A stretch of 64,000 nucleotides of DNA from Cymodocea nodosa (GCA_036874045.1 CM072336.1:18223001-18287000), one strand, 5' to 3'; counted from the first letter of the stretch, positions 10,147 to 23,069 are shown. Numbers and translations are program-made. The notes: generated from the letters alone by a model not told the origin.

Positions 10147-11727
10147 TGTAGGATCGTATGGCTACACAAGAGGGGGGTGAATTGTGTATCTTTAATATTT
10201 TCTAAAATATATTTGAAACTTTAAAACTTGAAAACAAGTCGAGACATTGTTTTCATAAAATCATTTTTATTCAAGGTTTCAATTACAATATACAATTCAA
10301 TTCTCCTTAGAAATTGTAGATGCAATTATATTTCGATACCATGTATCATCTAAACAATTTCATAACTACAAACAGAGAAAACTAATTTGCGGAATTTAAA
10401 ACTTTTCTCCCTGTTTGAGATCTTTCTTCTTCTTCTTTTTCTTCTTCAACAATTCTTCAGTGACGAATATCTTGTCTTTTCATGCTTCACAGAATTTGCT
10501 TTCTTCTGATACTTCAAATCTTAAGTGACGAAAATCTTACCTTTTTATGCTTCACTGAACTTTCTTCTACTTGAGAGATTTTCCCCGAGAAGGTGTTTTT
10601 GATCCCTGAAAAAGATTTTTCTTTTGGTGTGCAGGGATGGTTTGATCCTTGAAATGATTTTTCATTTTGTATGCAAGGATAAATTGATCAACGAGAATTC
10701 TATGCCTTTTATACTGTATCTTCATTTCATGCATATCCTTCACGTTTAACCACCACCAGTTTTCCACTTCTCCACGTCTTTTCTTTTTCCTTCATCGAAA
10801 CACACACGTTCTAACCCACATTTATATTTCAAATTTTCTTTAATCATCTGTCTTGGATCTCTAAAAAATTTCCTGCAAAATAAACTTTCTCGTCCAAAAG
10901 TTTTTCATCAGTGTAATAAGAAGTCGTTACTTTAATATTAACTAAACGAGTAACACAAGTATATATATAACTTAACGTTTCTAACTTAATGAGTTCCTCA
11001 TGTGCCATTTCACATGACAAGTACTGTAGCTAACTCAACGAACTATGTCCGTGGTGTTATGCTATCTCAACGAACCATCTCCGTTGTGTTATGATAACTC
11101 AATAAACTAGTAATAAATAAATGTTCTTATAATAAGAATTTTACCACGTGCAAAAATAACAACTTAAGTTTATAACGCTAACCTAACGTGTTACCTTAGT
11201 GTTCAATATAGCAACTCAACACGTTTAGTTATGTTAACTTAACGAGTTAAACATGTGCACCTCACGTGATACAATACAACATTCGTAACTTATAATTTCA
11301 CCACGTGTATAACACTAACTTAACAAGTTCGTCTCTTTTTTTACTCACTAACTTAACGAGTTATCACGTGACCTATTTTAACCTTTAAGCCTCTAACTTA
11401 ACGAGTTCTCACGTGACCTCTATACAAACAAAACTCTAACTTAACGAGTTGTCTAAACATGCACTGTTCATGATACAGAAGATATAACATTAAAACATAT
11501 CATGCTTTTCAATAAAAACACACGTTAACTTAACGTTTAGCTAAATGAGAAATTAATGCAACAAAACGACTAGTTATTAACTTCAGATCCAATACAGACA
11601 AGTATTTATATCAGTAAGATTTTTCTATATTAATTGATGATTTTAATTTCTTTTCCCAAGCAATACTAATTGAGCAAATATGATTATTTTCGTTCAGCAC
11701 ACATCATCAAAACAAAAATACTCAACA
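10147..11727 (-). repeat. 3' LTR of family-A element
   Basis: On the minus strand it runs from TGTTGAGTATTTTTG to GATCCTACA, 1581 bp. It is collinear with the other LTR at 21489-23069. It carries a TATA-like stretch near 10698-10710 and many copies of AACTCGTTAAGTTAG-type motifs and CACGTG boxes. Confidence 0.95.
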
Positions 11728-12227
11728 ATCTCTCCCTTTTTGATGATGACAAAACCATATTAAATCAATTATGAAATATGTATAACTCAACAAAGCACCT
11801 TCGTTGGGTTAACTTTTAATTCAACAAACTTGTTTGTTGACTTAAGTTCACTTAAGCTTATTTCTATTGTTTGTGTAAATTTTACCTCTCAGAACTAAAA
11901 CTCTCAAATGTCAATAATTATATAAGTATCAGTTTTCTAATTATCATTTGTCAGATTACAATAACCATTTAAATAGCATCTCCTTTTATAATATATATAT
12001 GCAATTAAGATCATAATTATCTTTTTATAATATTTCTCCCCCTTTTTGTCATTAATCAAAAAGATAATTACAAAGAATATATATACATATATAAGAGATA
12101 TAATTACAACAACTCTTTCTGTAAACAAGAATAATAATTGAAGACATTTACAGAAAAATGTATTGTTCAATGAATCAAACAAGTAATACAAACATTACAT
12201 TTTGTATTCAGAAACAAACAAAAACAG
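11728..12227 (-). other. 3' noncoding region of family-A element with two purine tracts
   Basis: The tract next to the LTR reads AAAAAGGGAGAGAT on the minus strand (11728-11747) and should prime plus-strand DNA. A second tract, AAAAAGGGGGAGAA, lies at 12035-12048. The rest is AT-rich and noncoding. Confidence 0.75.
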
Positions 12228-14516
12228 TTAGCGACCCCTCCTAAGTATATCACTTATAGCATTACATATTTTATCTCCTAGATGCCTAATATCATTTATG
12301 ATGTCGTTAAGCACTACATCTAAGTCAGGAGGTAGCTGGGTTTGCTGTTCTACTTGAACTGAATAACTTTGTTGTTGTTGTTGTTGTATATGGTCTGTAT
12401 CAGGTTGTTGTTGTCGTTGATGTTTATGCATGGCCTGGAATTTTTGCAAATCTTTGACACTAAATGCTCTCATGCCTTTAGTTTCAGAGGGCCAGTCAGA
12501 TAAATTCAATTGGCTTGCAATGAGTCTACATACAACATCACCATAAAATAACTTTGAACTCATATGCTGTAGTTGAGAAGTGAAAACATCAAACCAATTG
12601 ATTTGAATTCTATTCAGCAAGCTATAAGTTGCATATAAACAACTTCTATTGACTTCCATATTGTGTCCAACTCTCTGAAATAAATTTGCATGCAATATAT
12701 TTGCAATAAACCTTGCCTCTGCATTTAGATTTTCCATTAATCTCATTTCAGAATATACATCTGGAATTTTTGATAAAGACTGAATGTTCCATTCCAGTTG
12801 TCTTATAATGTCAAATCTGTTGGTAACAACAACACCTTCATTCTTTAATCCTAAAACTTCAAAAATTAATTCAGGAGACAATATAAACTCCTGTTCATTT
12901 ATTTGAGTTTTCAGAAAATTTCCATTCTTGACCAGATTGCTATAAAAAGTTGCAATAAGCTCTGTGTATTGCTTCCATTTCGTTCCTACTGGCAAGAATT
13001 TAATGAGGCCTTTAAACTCAAACAGATCTCTTTTGTCCATCAAATTTTTGAATTTTATTGGACGAGCATGCAAAATCTGACATGTAATCAGATTATTGTA
13101 TTTCTGTAATGCTTCTTCAGATCTAAAATGAATTGTATTACCTTGAATGTTTAACATTGTACACAAAGAAGGTGATACCTGAAGCCGTGATTCAGAGTTT
13201 AATTCATCTTCAGGAACCTCTTCTTCAAAATGAATGTCATGTTGTTCCTCTTCCAAAATATTATCTTGAAGCTGCTCAGGTAAGCTTGATTCTTCAGCTT
13301 CAACAGTGTTAGGAACATTGTCAATATGCTCAACATTCATCTGTTTAGTCTCTATAGAATGTTCAGAGTACAATTTTTCTACAAATTCTACAACTGGTGT
13401 ATCTATCTGTAATTGTTCATTTTGTTCAATAGATATTTCCATTGATTCATGCTGTGAATTCTCAGACTCTACTTCTATAAATTCCGTAGAAGGTTGGTTA
13501 ACTTTTAGCTCTTCTAGAGTCTTAACAATTTCAATATCTACTACTCCAAACAATTCAGCCTTTGAACTAGTTACTGCCTTAACATTGTCAATTATATCTG
13601 CAATAACTTGTTCAATGTCAAGTGCCTAATGCTCTGATTTGTCAATTTCTGCATCATCAGGACTTGTATTAATAGAAAAACTTGAGCTTATATTTGACTT
13701 GGATTTCTTCTCAAGCTTTCTAGCAAGGGAAAATAAAGTCTCATTATCTTCATCAGTTTCAGTGTGTTCAAAACTGATGAGTTTATTAGATGCACAATAA
13801 GGTACAATATCTAGACATACATTGTCCTTTGAAAATAAATTTTCATCTGATTTTCCTTTTTCAATAGACTTTGTTTCCTTAGACATAATTTTTCTGACTT
13901 TCCTTCTTCTATAAAATTTTTGTTTCTCCTTTTCAAGTATTGTTGTTTTCTTTTCAAATTGCTCCATAAAAGTTTTCTGCTTTAATTCTTTTAAGGCACT
14001 TTCTATTGCAACGACCTTTCGAAGACTATCAACTTTTGTTTTGTCTACACCAATATCTGATTCTACTTGTTTTGAATATAAAGGAGTAGGGATAGCTGAT
14101 TCATGCTCTTCCTTAAATACATGTAGTCTTGTACCGTTTATAGGAGTTTGAGGAGTTCTATTTGATGAACCTACACCTTTTTCCAAATATTTTGCATATT
14201 GTTCCAAAAATGCAATCTCAGCACATTTCATTTTGTATTCTCTATCATATTTACTTCGAATACCCATGTATGTAATACTTGCATCAGTATGTTGAAGTTC
14301 TTGTCTAACTTCATCTAATATATCCTAAGAAAAGAAGTAATCTCTATAAAGTTCTTCTAACCATTTGTCCACTTGAAATATTTTCTTGAACCAAGTACGT
14401 GGAACTTCATCATTCTCTATCTCTTTTCCTTTTGCATCTCTTCTGCTTTTGCCTTTTCCTCTACCACGACCTTTGTAGAACTTGGAGACCATCATCGCAG
14501 GTTGTAACAGCAACAA
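12228..14516 (-). pseudogene. Envelope-like third ORF of family-A Sirevirus element
   Basis: One reading frame of 763 codons is broken only by two in-frame TAG codons (14325-14327 and 13626-13628). The N-terminus is Gly/Arg/Lys-rich (KGRGRGKGKSRRDAKGK). A Lys/Glu-rich, probably coiled-coil part follows, then an acidic segment. A globular core comes next, residues 140-375 of the last 441-codon piece, with LFEFKGLIKFLP, FYSNLV, NRIQINWFDVF and KLFYGD. Then come a glutamine-rich run (379-405) and a C-terminal amphipathic helix ending ISDILRRGR. The core resembles the domain called putative plant transposon protein (Transposase_32), found in 'envelope-like' ORFs of SIRE and Athila elements. No signal peptide or clear membrane span is visible, so an actual envelope role is doubtful. 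Related copies are at 25671, 30582 and 47718/62693. Confidence 0.75.
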
Positions 14517-15910
14517 GCGGGAAAGATTTTCTTGACAAAGTTTACAAATAACCTAAGTCCCCGTGTTATAAGTGTTTAAATAGGGTTTTTAGGCGTATAA
14601 CTCAACGTAAAGATAAGTCGGGTTTAGAAATTAAATAAATATTGAATAAAGTTTATTCAATCAAGGTACCCGAAATATTCAAGTATAACTCGTTGAGTTA
14701 ACTAACCTAACGAGTAAAACGCTGTCTAGAGGCAGTTTTACACGTTACCTTATCTAATGTAACGTCTAATTAGTACACTTAAACAAGTTTCAGATGCTTC
14801 CAACTAAAACCTTCCGAAAACAACACACATGCTAAACTTAACATTATCTTGAGAACATTGTAAACTATTTGAACATTTTGTCTTTTGAATCTAGAATAGT
14901 TTATTTGTCTTTTTAAATTATTTCATCAAGATTTTAAGAGAACATTAATTCAGATTAACTAAGATTTGTATTTTAAATTATATTAATCTGTTTTTGACAT
15001 TATTAATGCTCCCCCTACAAATATACTTCAAATATATTCAATCAAAATACAAAATATACTTGTAGTGACAATAGATGTTAAGTATAACTATACTTTTACA
15101 TTTTATTTTCAGAGACTTCCGTTATCCTGACATCATCAAAAATGATTTCCAAAATCAATTCCTATTGTATATGAATCAAAACAGTAAATATTGATAATTT
15201 TCTTTAAAAGTTAGTTTGAAAAGCTTGAATCATACAAGAGCTTTCTAATGTACCCGTGTAATGAGCTTTTAGTCAACAATCCCAAATCTGATCAGGACTT
15301 TAGGTTGCTAGATTTAAAAAATCCTTTTTCAAGACAACAATCCTTACATACCTATCTGCTCAAGTACAAAAGGCTCGTGATCAAACTGATCAATAAACTC
15401 TCAAAGATTTTCACTTTGTAAGCACTTTTCATTTTAAGCACAATATATATGTATTCCATTAATACAGATGCAATAAAACACAAATCTCATACAATTTTTA
15501 CTTCTACGATTGTACTGAGAATATGAATCAGTTTCAATAAGCTTATACTTTTGATTAACAGTTTAAGATGAGTTACATATAACTTATTCTACAAGTTTAA
15601 TCAATTAAGTCAAATTTATGCATGATCATATGCATTTTCCTTGATTCAAAGAAAACATTTAATCAAAATTTCAGAATGTCAGAAGTATTTAATGTTTTTC
15701 ATTTACACTTCCACTTAAAATCGTAAAAACCATTAAAATTGATAAACTACATAAAATCAATAAGATACTACTATGATTTTACAATAAATACATAGTATCT
15801 TAAGCAGCAATTTAGATATTACTTTAGATATTTATAATAAGTATATAATATCTATGAGGTGAACAACATCATCAATAATATTTATCTTTTTTATGTGGAG
15901 TTTAAGCATT
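14517..15910 (-). other. Spacer between pol and envelope-like ORF, family A
   Basis: This is 1.4 kb of AT-rich noncoding DNA. It holds an internal purine tract (AGGGGGAGC on the minus strand, 15009-15016) that is also present at the same place in family B (46821-46831). Several AACTCAACG/GTTGAGTTA motifs lie at 14590-14760. A separate promoter or spliced RNA for the downstream ORF could start here, but nothing decisive is visible. Confidence 0.6.
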
Positions 15911-17467
15911 TTACACATCACATAGCTTACAAATACCTAAATTTAATCTAATGTTGCAGAATGTATTTTCGTCTAGAGGTTTTGTAAATATATCAGCTAA
16001 TTGATTTTTACTAGACACAAATTCTAATTTAATTTTTCCTTTAATTACGTTATCTCTTAGAAAATGATGTCTAACCTCTATATGCTTTGCTCTTGAATGT
16101 AATATAGGATTTTTGGAAAGATTTATTGCAGAACTACTGTCACAATAAATCTCAGTTGTATCATAAGATAATCCAAAATCTTCTAAAATTTGCCTTATCC
16201 ACAGAATCTGAGTGCAACATAGTGCAGCAGCAACATATTCAGCTTCAGTAGTAGAAAGTGCTACACAATTTTGCTTTTTACTAAACCATGACACCAAATT
16301 ATTTCCCAATAATTGACATGTGCCACTGGTACTCTTTCTATCAGATTTATATCCTGCATAATCAGCATCAGTATATCCTATAAGATCTATTGAACTATCC
16401 TTAGAATAATACAGTCCGAAATTTTTAGTTCCTTGTATATATCTAAATATTCTTTTAACTGCAATTAAGTGTGATTCTTTAGGATTAGATTGAAATCTAG
16501 CACAAACACACACAGCAAACATAATATCAGGTCTACTAGCAGTCAAATAAAGTAAAGAACCAATCATACTTCTGTATTTTCTTTGATCTATAGATTTTCC
16601 TATGTCATCAATATCTAACTTTAAAGTAGTACTCATAGGAGTTCCTCGAATTCTTGTATCATTAAAATTAAATTTCTTAAGCATTTCATCTACATATTTT
16701 TCCTGATTTAAAAATATACCTTTATCCATTTGCTTAATTTGAAGTCCTAGAAAATATGAAAGTTCTCCTATCATACTCATTTCAAACTGATTAGTCATCT
16801 CTTCAGAGAATATTTCTATCAACTTATCAAAGGTTGCTCCAAAGATTATATCATCCACGTATATTTGAACAACAATCTGATCTTTACCATCTCTCTTAAT
16901 AAATAGAGTATGATCCACTTTTCCCATGATATAGCATTTTTCTATTAAAAAAGTAGACAATCTTTCATACCATGATCTAGGTGCTTACTTCAAACCATAT
17001 AAGGCTTTCTTCAATTTATACACAAAGTCAGGATTTTTAATATCTTCAAATCTAGGTGGTTGTTTTACATAGACTTCTTCATTAATTAAACCATTTAGAA
17101 ATGCACTCTTTACATCCATTTGATATAATTTAAAATCCATATAACAAGCATAGGCCAATAATATTCTAATACTTTCTAACCTAGCCACAGGAGCAAATGT
17201 TTCATCATAATCTAATCCTTCTTCCTATGTATACCCTTGTGCAACTAATCTAGCTTTATTCCTTATAATTTGACCAGTTTCGTTAGTTTTGTTTCTAAAG
17301 ATCCACTTTGTACCTATTATGGACTGATTTTCTGGTAGAGAGACTAATTCCCATACATCATTTCTGATGAATTGATTTAGTTCTTCTTGCATTGCCACTA
17401 TCCAATTTTCATCAGATAATGCTTCTTGTATATTCCTTGGTTCCACCATAGAAACAAACATACACAC
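15911..17467 (-). pseudogene. Reverse transcriptase and RNase H of family-A pol
   Basis: Copies element RNA into DNA and degrades the RNA strand. Pieces in order are the RT start (17467-17225, [21 protein letters not shown]), the next block (17188-16985, ARLESIRILLAYA, DVKSAFLNG), then the catalytic block with YVDDIIFG at residues 34-37 of the 349-codon piece. RNase H follows with DADYAG, TEAEYVA and DSSSAI, and the pol C-terminus ADIFTKPLD. Breaks are a one-base indel near 17464, a TAG after VAQGYT and a TAA after LYGLK. The two stops stand where the related copy has Gln (CAA), consistent with C-to-T change. Confidence 0.93.
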
Positions 17468-19026
17468 TATTTAAATTTACTGAAGCTCTAGTTTTAACTC
17501 CCTCATTAATATTACCAATGACTTGAGTAATGGGATGTGATGAAGAATAACGCCAATTTCTCTGATTTTCCTCAATATTCTCATCAACATCTGAAAGTCC
17601 ATCACTTTCACCATTAGTGTGATCATTTAAGTTCATATTTTTGATTTTCTCAGATAAATCATCAATCTCTCTATTGATCTCTAACTCATTTGGAAAATTG
17701 ATCAAGTCATCATTATCAGCTTTAGATTGAGATTCTCTAAGAGAATTTTCATTGAAGCTTACATGGAGGGTTTCTTCAATAGTCCTAGAAGTCTTGTTAT
17801 ATACTCTATAGGCTTTACTTCTAGTAGAGTAACCTACAAAAATTCCTTCATCTGATTTGGCTTGAAATTTATCCCTTTTATCCTTAGTATTAAGAATAAA
17901 ACACTTGCAGCCAAATGGTTTCATATAGGAAATTTTTGGAACCCTATTAAACATAATTTCAAAAGGAGTTTTATTAACATGAGGTCTTAAATGACTTCTG
18001 TTAATAACATAACAAGCTGTATTTACTGCTTCAGCCCAAAGATTTTGAGGTAACTTATGTTCAATTCAACATAGTTCTGGCCATTTCTTGAAGTGATCTA
18101 TTCTTTCTCTCAACAACACCATTTTGACACGGTGCTCTTGGAAAAGAAAATCTGTGATCAATGCCATGCTCATTACAATAGTTATCCATTTGATCATTAT
18201 CAAATTCAGTTCCATGATCACTCCTAAGTTTTTGAATAGAGACACTTTGCTCATTTTGAACAAAATTGCAAAACATTTTAAATTTTTCAAAAACTTCTGT
18301 CTTAGATGCTAGAAAATATACCCAAGTGTATCTAGAGAACTCATCTACTAAAACAAATACACACCGTTTACCACCAAGACTCATGATTCTTGTTGGTCCA
18401 AATAGATCCATATGTATAAGTTCTAAGACTCTCTTGCTTGAAATATCAATTTTGGATTTAAAAGAGTTTTTGTGAAGTTTACCTAACTCACATGCATCAC
18501 ACATAAAGTTCTTTGAGTATTTAATCTTTGGTAAACCTCTCACTAAATGTTTTCTAGATAGTTTATGTAGCAGTCTCATATTTATATGCCCAATCCTTCT
18601 ATTCCATAGATATGCATCACTAGTTTCAGCTAGCAAACATGAATTTAAATCAACTGCACCAGAAGGTAAAGATAAAATACATACAGAACCTTTTCTTTTA
18701 GCAATAAACTTAATTTCATCTGTATTTTTATCAATTATTTTGCATACATTATCTTCAAACACTACATAATATCCATTTTCAATTAGTTTTATGACACTCA
18801 GCAAATTAAATCCTAGGTTTTCTACATATAGTACATTTGAAATAACACAAGTAGGAGTTATTTGAACATTGCCCATACCTATGATTTTATCTTTGCTTTT
18901 GTTTCCAAATGTTACACTTCCTTTCATGGTATTTGTAAAATTTTGTAATAGACTTTTTTGTCCGGTCATGTGACTTGACGCTCCACTGTCCAAGATCCAT
19001 TTTGATGTTGTTTCCTCCTGCAACAA
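17464..19026 (-). pseudogene. Protease and integrase of family-A pol
   Basis: The aspartic protease motif DSGA is at residues 13-16 of the 321-codon piece, followed by FGNKSK and NLLSV. The pre-integrase zinc region (LWNRRIGH ... CDACELGK) is at about 140-183. The integrase core has the catalytic Asp207 (MDLFGP), Asp270 (RSDHGTEF) and Glu306 (NGVVERKN). The frame is lost just after ARTMLN by a one-base insertion near 18061. It resumes through FGCKCFILN and EGIFVGY to the end of the 17954-17412 piece, which includes the low-complexity linker before RT. All three catalytic acids are present; only frame breaks prevent expression. Confidence 0.93.
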
Positions 19027-19029
19027 AAA

Positions 19030-21287
19030 TTAACAAAAACTTTTTCTTGGTACCCAATGTTGTTGAGGACCAAGTTCATTAAAAGCATATTTCTTCTTTT
19101 TGTTTAAAAATAGTTTAACATTTTCATTTATATTCTTATTAGTTGTAAGTACTATTGATTTATCATTAGCTTCATACTCACATATAGCATTATTACTTTT
19201 GCAATCATTCTTTTTGTTTTCAGATGTAGTATAATCAAGACCAAACATATTTTTATCAGATGTTAATTTATTTTGGTCATGCTTATACATTTATGTAAGT
19301 TTATACCAAGATTTTGTACTTGTATTAACACTTTCCATACATACAAAATCTTTTTCTACACAAGAATTTTTTGTTTTATCACATGCAGAATGAGTAATTG
19401 GTGTAATACTAGTGTATTGAATTACATGCTTAGGTTTCTGAATTTTCAGTTTACTATAATTATCTGAAATTTTAGAAACATTAGAAATTGAATTTTCAGA
19501 ACAAGAAACAAGATTTTTAGAAACATTTATAGTCATGTTAGAAGTACAATTTGACAAATCACATTGATTTATATTATTACTGCATGATTCATCCTTTTTG
19601 TTTGAAGTATCTACTTCTACATATTTATTACCTTGTTTCATAATAAAAGGAATTTTAGTCTTAGATTTACTTGAACTGCAACTAATAAATCCTTTATTGG
19701 CTTGAGATTTAGGATAATTAAATCCTAAGCCAAATTTATAAGACACCGCAGGGGTACTAGTTAGTTTGTCTAACTTAGTTTGACTTAAATTCCATTTCTC
19801 AATGGTAGAATTTAAATCTTGCTCTCTTAGTTTTAATTTATCTATCTCTAATTCAAGTTCATTTATATTGTTTCTCAACATTTCATTTTCAGATTCTATC
19901 TTTAATTTTTCAATATTTATATTCTGTATTTGTTCATGCAAGATACATTCATTAAATCTAAATTTTTGCAAATCTCTAGCATGATTTTCATTATCACATT
20001 TAAACTTTTCTAAAGTAGTAGACAGGAAACAATTTTCTTCTTCCATAATGGATGAAGATTTTCTAATATTCTTATTTTCTAGTTTACATACTTTAAGTTT
20101 TTGTAATAATGCATGATAAGCACATAATAATTCATCAAAGTTGAAATCTGAATGACTTTCAGGATCAGATATTACCTCACACTCATCTGCCATGAAGCAC
20201 ACATGAGCAATGTCTTCTAACTCTTGTTCTCCTTTTGAATGTGAAGATTTTGATGCTGATTCCTTAGATTCAGACTCTTCAGACGTGTCATCCCAAGTGA
20301 CCTTCAAAGCCTTTTTCTTGTAAAACTTTTTCTGAGTTTTCTGAGCCGTCTTCTTCTGATTTGTCCTACTTTGCTTTTCATTTTTCCTCATAGGACAATC
20401 TGGAGAAAGATGTCTAGGTTTCTTACAGTTGTAACATACATACTTTCTGGATGAAGAATTCTTGTCATTCAATGATTTTGACGTTGAGGGTTTATCATTT
20501 TTGTTCCTTTGCTGTTTCCTAGCTTTCCATGCTTTCTTGAATTTCCTAGTCAGCAAAATCAAATCCTCGTCAGAATCAGTAGATATATCAGAATCTGAAT
20601 TAATTTCGAAGGCTATTTCTTTCTTCATTTTTAGTTTGTTGTGACTTAGTGATTCATTTAATTGAACTTCATAAGCTGTTAAATTTCCTATAAGTTCATT
20701 CATAGTATAAACATTTAAATCTCGTGATTCCTCAATTGATGTTACTTTCTAAGACCATTTAGAACTTAGGGATCTGAGAATTTTCCTCACTAAATCCTTC
20801 TGTTCAAAATTCTTTCCTAAACATTTTAAAGAGTTTATGATATCAAGAAATCTGGAAAACATCTCAGAAATATTTTCGTCTTCATGCATCTTAAAGAGTT
20901 CATACTTATGAATCAACATGTTTATTTTTGTCTCTTTAACTTGAGAAGTACCTTCATGTGAAACTTCTAATGCATGCCACACCTCATAAGCAGATTTATA
21001 TGCCGACACTTTATTGAACTGTTCATAACTCAATGCACAAAACAAAATATTTAAGCCCTTAGCATTCAGAGTTTCATTTTCTTTTTCAGTAATTGTCCAA
21101 GTATATTATAAGGAGTAGTTAACAGAGTATATGGTTTAGAAATCATGAACCACAACTTATGATCTATACTTTGAAGAAAAACAGTCATCCTATATTTCAA
21201 ATATTCAAAATGTATTCCATCAAATAAAGGAGGACGATTAAGATTTTGACCTTCATATAAAGAAAAATTACCATTTCCAGTAGCCAT
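19030..21287 (-). pseudogene. Gag of family-A Sirevirus element
   Basis: Forms the particle and binds RNA. The start ATG (21287) opens MATGNGNFSLYEGQNLNRPP, the usual gag N-terminus of this lineage. A one-base insertion near 21108 shifts the frame. The capsid part (UBN2 type, KINMLIHKYELFKM, LVRKILRSL) ends at a TAG (20749). The frame then continues for 470 codons with the zinc knuckle CYNCKKPRHLSPDC at 90-103 and a long Lys/Glu/Asn-rich probable coiled coil. After a TAA (19288-19290) a further 86 codons lead toward the protease. The length and the coiled-coil tail after the knuckle are typical of Sireviruses. Confidence 0.9.
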
Positions 21288-21474
21288 TTTACCTTAGATT
21301 TTTTCAACCTATTTGATTTTAAACAGTCTAAAAACTTTAAAACAACTTGAGCCTTAAATCAATAGAGTTAAACATATGCTCAGATATTAATTTCTGTTTA
21401 AAAACAAGGAAGGTAGAATAAGCAATGATATTAAATAAGTTAGTATCGATTTTATATCAAAGATTATTAACAAA

Positions 21475-21486
21475 GCTCTGATACCA
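21475..21486 (-). other. Primer-binding site of family-A element (initiator tRNA-Met)
   Basis: On the minus strand TGGTATCAGAGC follows the 5' LTR after a 2-base spacer. It is complementary to the 3' end of plant initiator methionine tRNA, the usual primer for Copia elements. Confidence 0.95.
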
Positions 21487-21488
21487 CT

Positions 21489-23069
21489 TGTAGGATCATA
21501 TGACTACACAAGAGGGGGGTGAATTGTGTATCTTTAATATTTTCTGAAATATATTTGAAACTTTAAAACTCGAAAACAAGTCGAGACATTGCTTTCATAA
21601 AATCATTTTTATTCAAGGTTTCAATTACAATATATAATTCAATTCTCTTCAGAAATTGTAGATGCAATTATATTTCGATACCATGTATCATCTAAACAAT
21701 TTCATAACTACAAACAGAGAAAACTAATTTGCGAAATTTAAAACTTTTCTCCCTATTTAAGATCTTTCTTCTTCTTCTTTTTCTTCTTCAGCAATTCTTC
21801 AGTGACGAATATCTTGTCTTTTCATGCTTCACCGAATTTGCTTTCTTCTGATACTTCAAATCTTCAGTGACGAAAATCTTACCTTTTTATGCTTCACTGA
21901 ACTTTCTTCCACTTGAGAGATTTTCCCTAAGAAGGTGTTTTTGATCCCTGAAAAAGATTTTTCTTTTGGTGTGCAGGGATGGTTTGATCCTTGAAAAGAT
22001 TTTTCGTTTTGTGTGCAAGGATAAATTGATCAACGAGAATTCTATGCCTTTTATACTGTATCTTCATTTCATGCATGTCCTTCACGTTTAACCACCACCA
22101 GTTTTCCACTTCTCCACGTCTTTTCTTTTTCCTTCATCGAAACACATACGTTCTAACCCACGTTTATATTTCGAATTTTCTTTAATCATCTGTCTTGGAT
22201 CTCTGAAAAATTTCCTGCAAAATAAACTTTCTCGTCCAAAAGTTTTTCATCAGTGTAATAAGAAGTCATTACTTTAATGTTAACTAAATGGGTAACACAA
22301 GTATATATATAACTTAACGTTTCTAACTTAATGAGTTCCTCATGTGCCATTTCACGTGACAAGTACTGTAGCTAACTCAACGAACTATGTCCGTGGTGTT
22401 ATGCTATCTCAACGAACCATCTCCGTTGTGTTATGATAACTCAATGAACCAGTAATAAACAAATGTTCTTATAATAAGAATTTTACCACGTGCAAAAATA
22501 ATAACTTAAGTTTATAACGCTAACCTAACGCGTTACCTTAGTGTTCAATATAGCAACTCAACGTGTTTAGTTATGTTAACTTAACGAGTAAAACATGTGC
22601 ACCTCATGTGATACAATACAACATTCGTAACTTATAATTTCACCACGTGTATAACATTAACTTAACGAGTTCGTCTCTTCTTTTACTCACTAACTTAAAG
22701 AGTTATTACATAACCTATTTTAACCTTTAAGCCTCTAACTTAACGAGTTCTCACGTGACCTCTATACAAACAAAACTCTAACTTAACGAGTTGTCGAAAC
22801 GTGCACTGTTCATGATACAGAAGATATAACATTAAAACATATCATGCTTTTCAATAAAAACATACGTTAACTTAACGTTTAGCTAAATGAGAAATTAATG
22901 CAATGAAACGACTAGTTATTAACTTTAGATCCAATATAGACAAGTATTTATATCAGTAAGCTTTTTCTGTATTAATTGATGATTTTAATTTCTTTTCACA
23001 AGCAATACTAATTGAGAAAATATGATTATTTTCATTCAGCACACATCATCAAAACAAAAATACTCAACA
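21489..23069 (-). repeat. 5' LTR of family-A element
   Basis: 1581 bp with the same ends as the 3' LTR. Differences from it are scattered and mostly transitions. It holds the element promoter and, beside it, the primer site at 21475-21486. Confidence 0.95.

Larger units (their letters stand above)
10147..23069 (-). mobile_element. Complete Sirevirus-like Ty1/Copia retrotransposon, family A
   Basis: The element is 12,923 bp with two LTRs of 1581 bp each, TG...CA ends and the 5-bp duplication GTTAT (10142-10146 and 23070-23074). On the minus strand the order is 5' LTR, initiator-Met primer site, gag with zinc knuckle, aspartic protease, integrase, reverse transcriptase, RNase H, a 1.4-kb spacer, a long envelope-like ORF, purine tracts and 3' LTR. 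This order, the extra ORF and the repeated purine tracts fit the Sirevirus (SIRE/Maximus) lineage of plants. The LTRs differ by a few percent by eye. The genes carry several stops and frameshifts, so the copy is not autonomous now. It is inserted in the family-D LTR. Confidence 0.93.

Noticed and set aside
12360-12420. Glutamine repeat as evidence of a host transcription factor
   Set aside because: The run is part of the envelope-like ORF inside a complete retroelement, and related copies have similar Gln-rich tails.
18066-18475. Open frames opposite or out of register with integrase
   Set aside because: Shadows of the integrase coding sequence.
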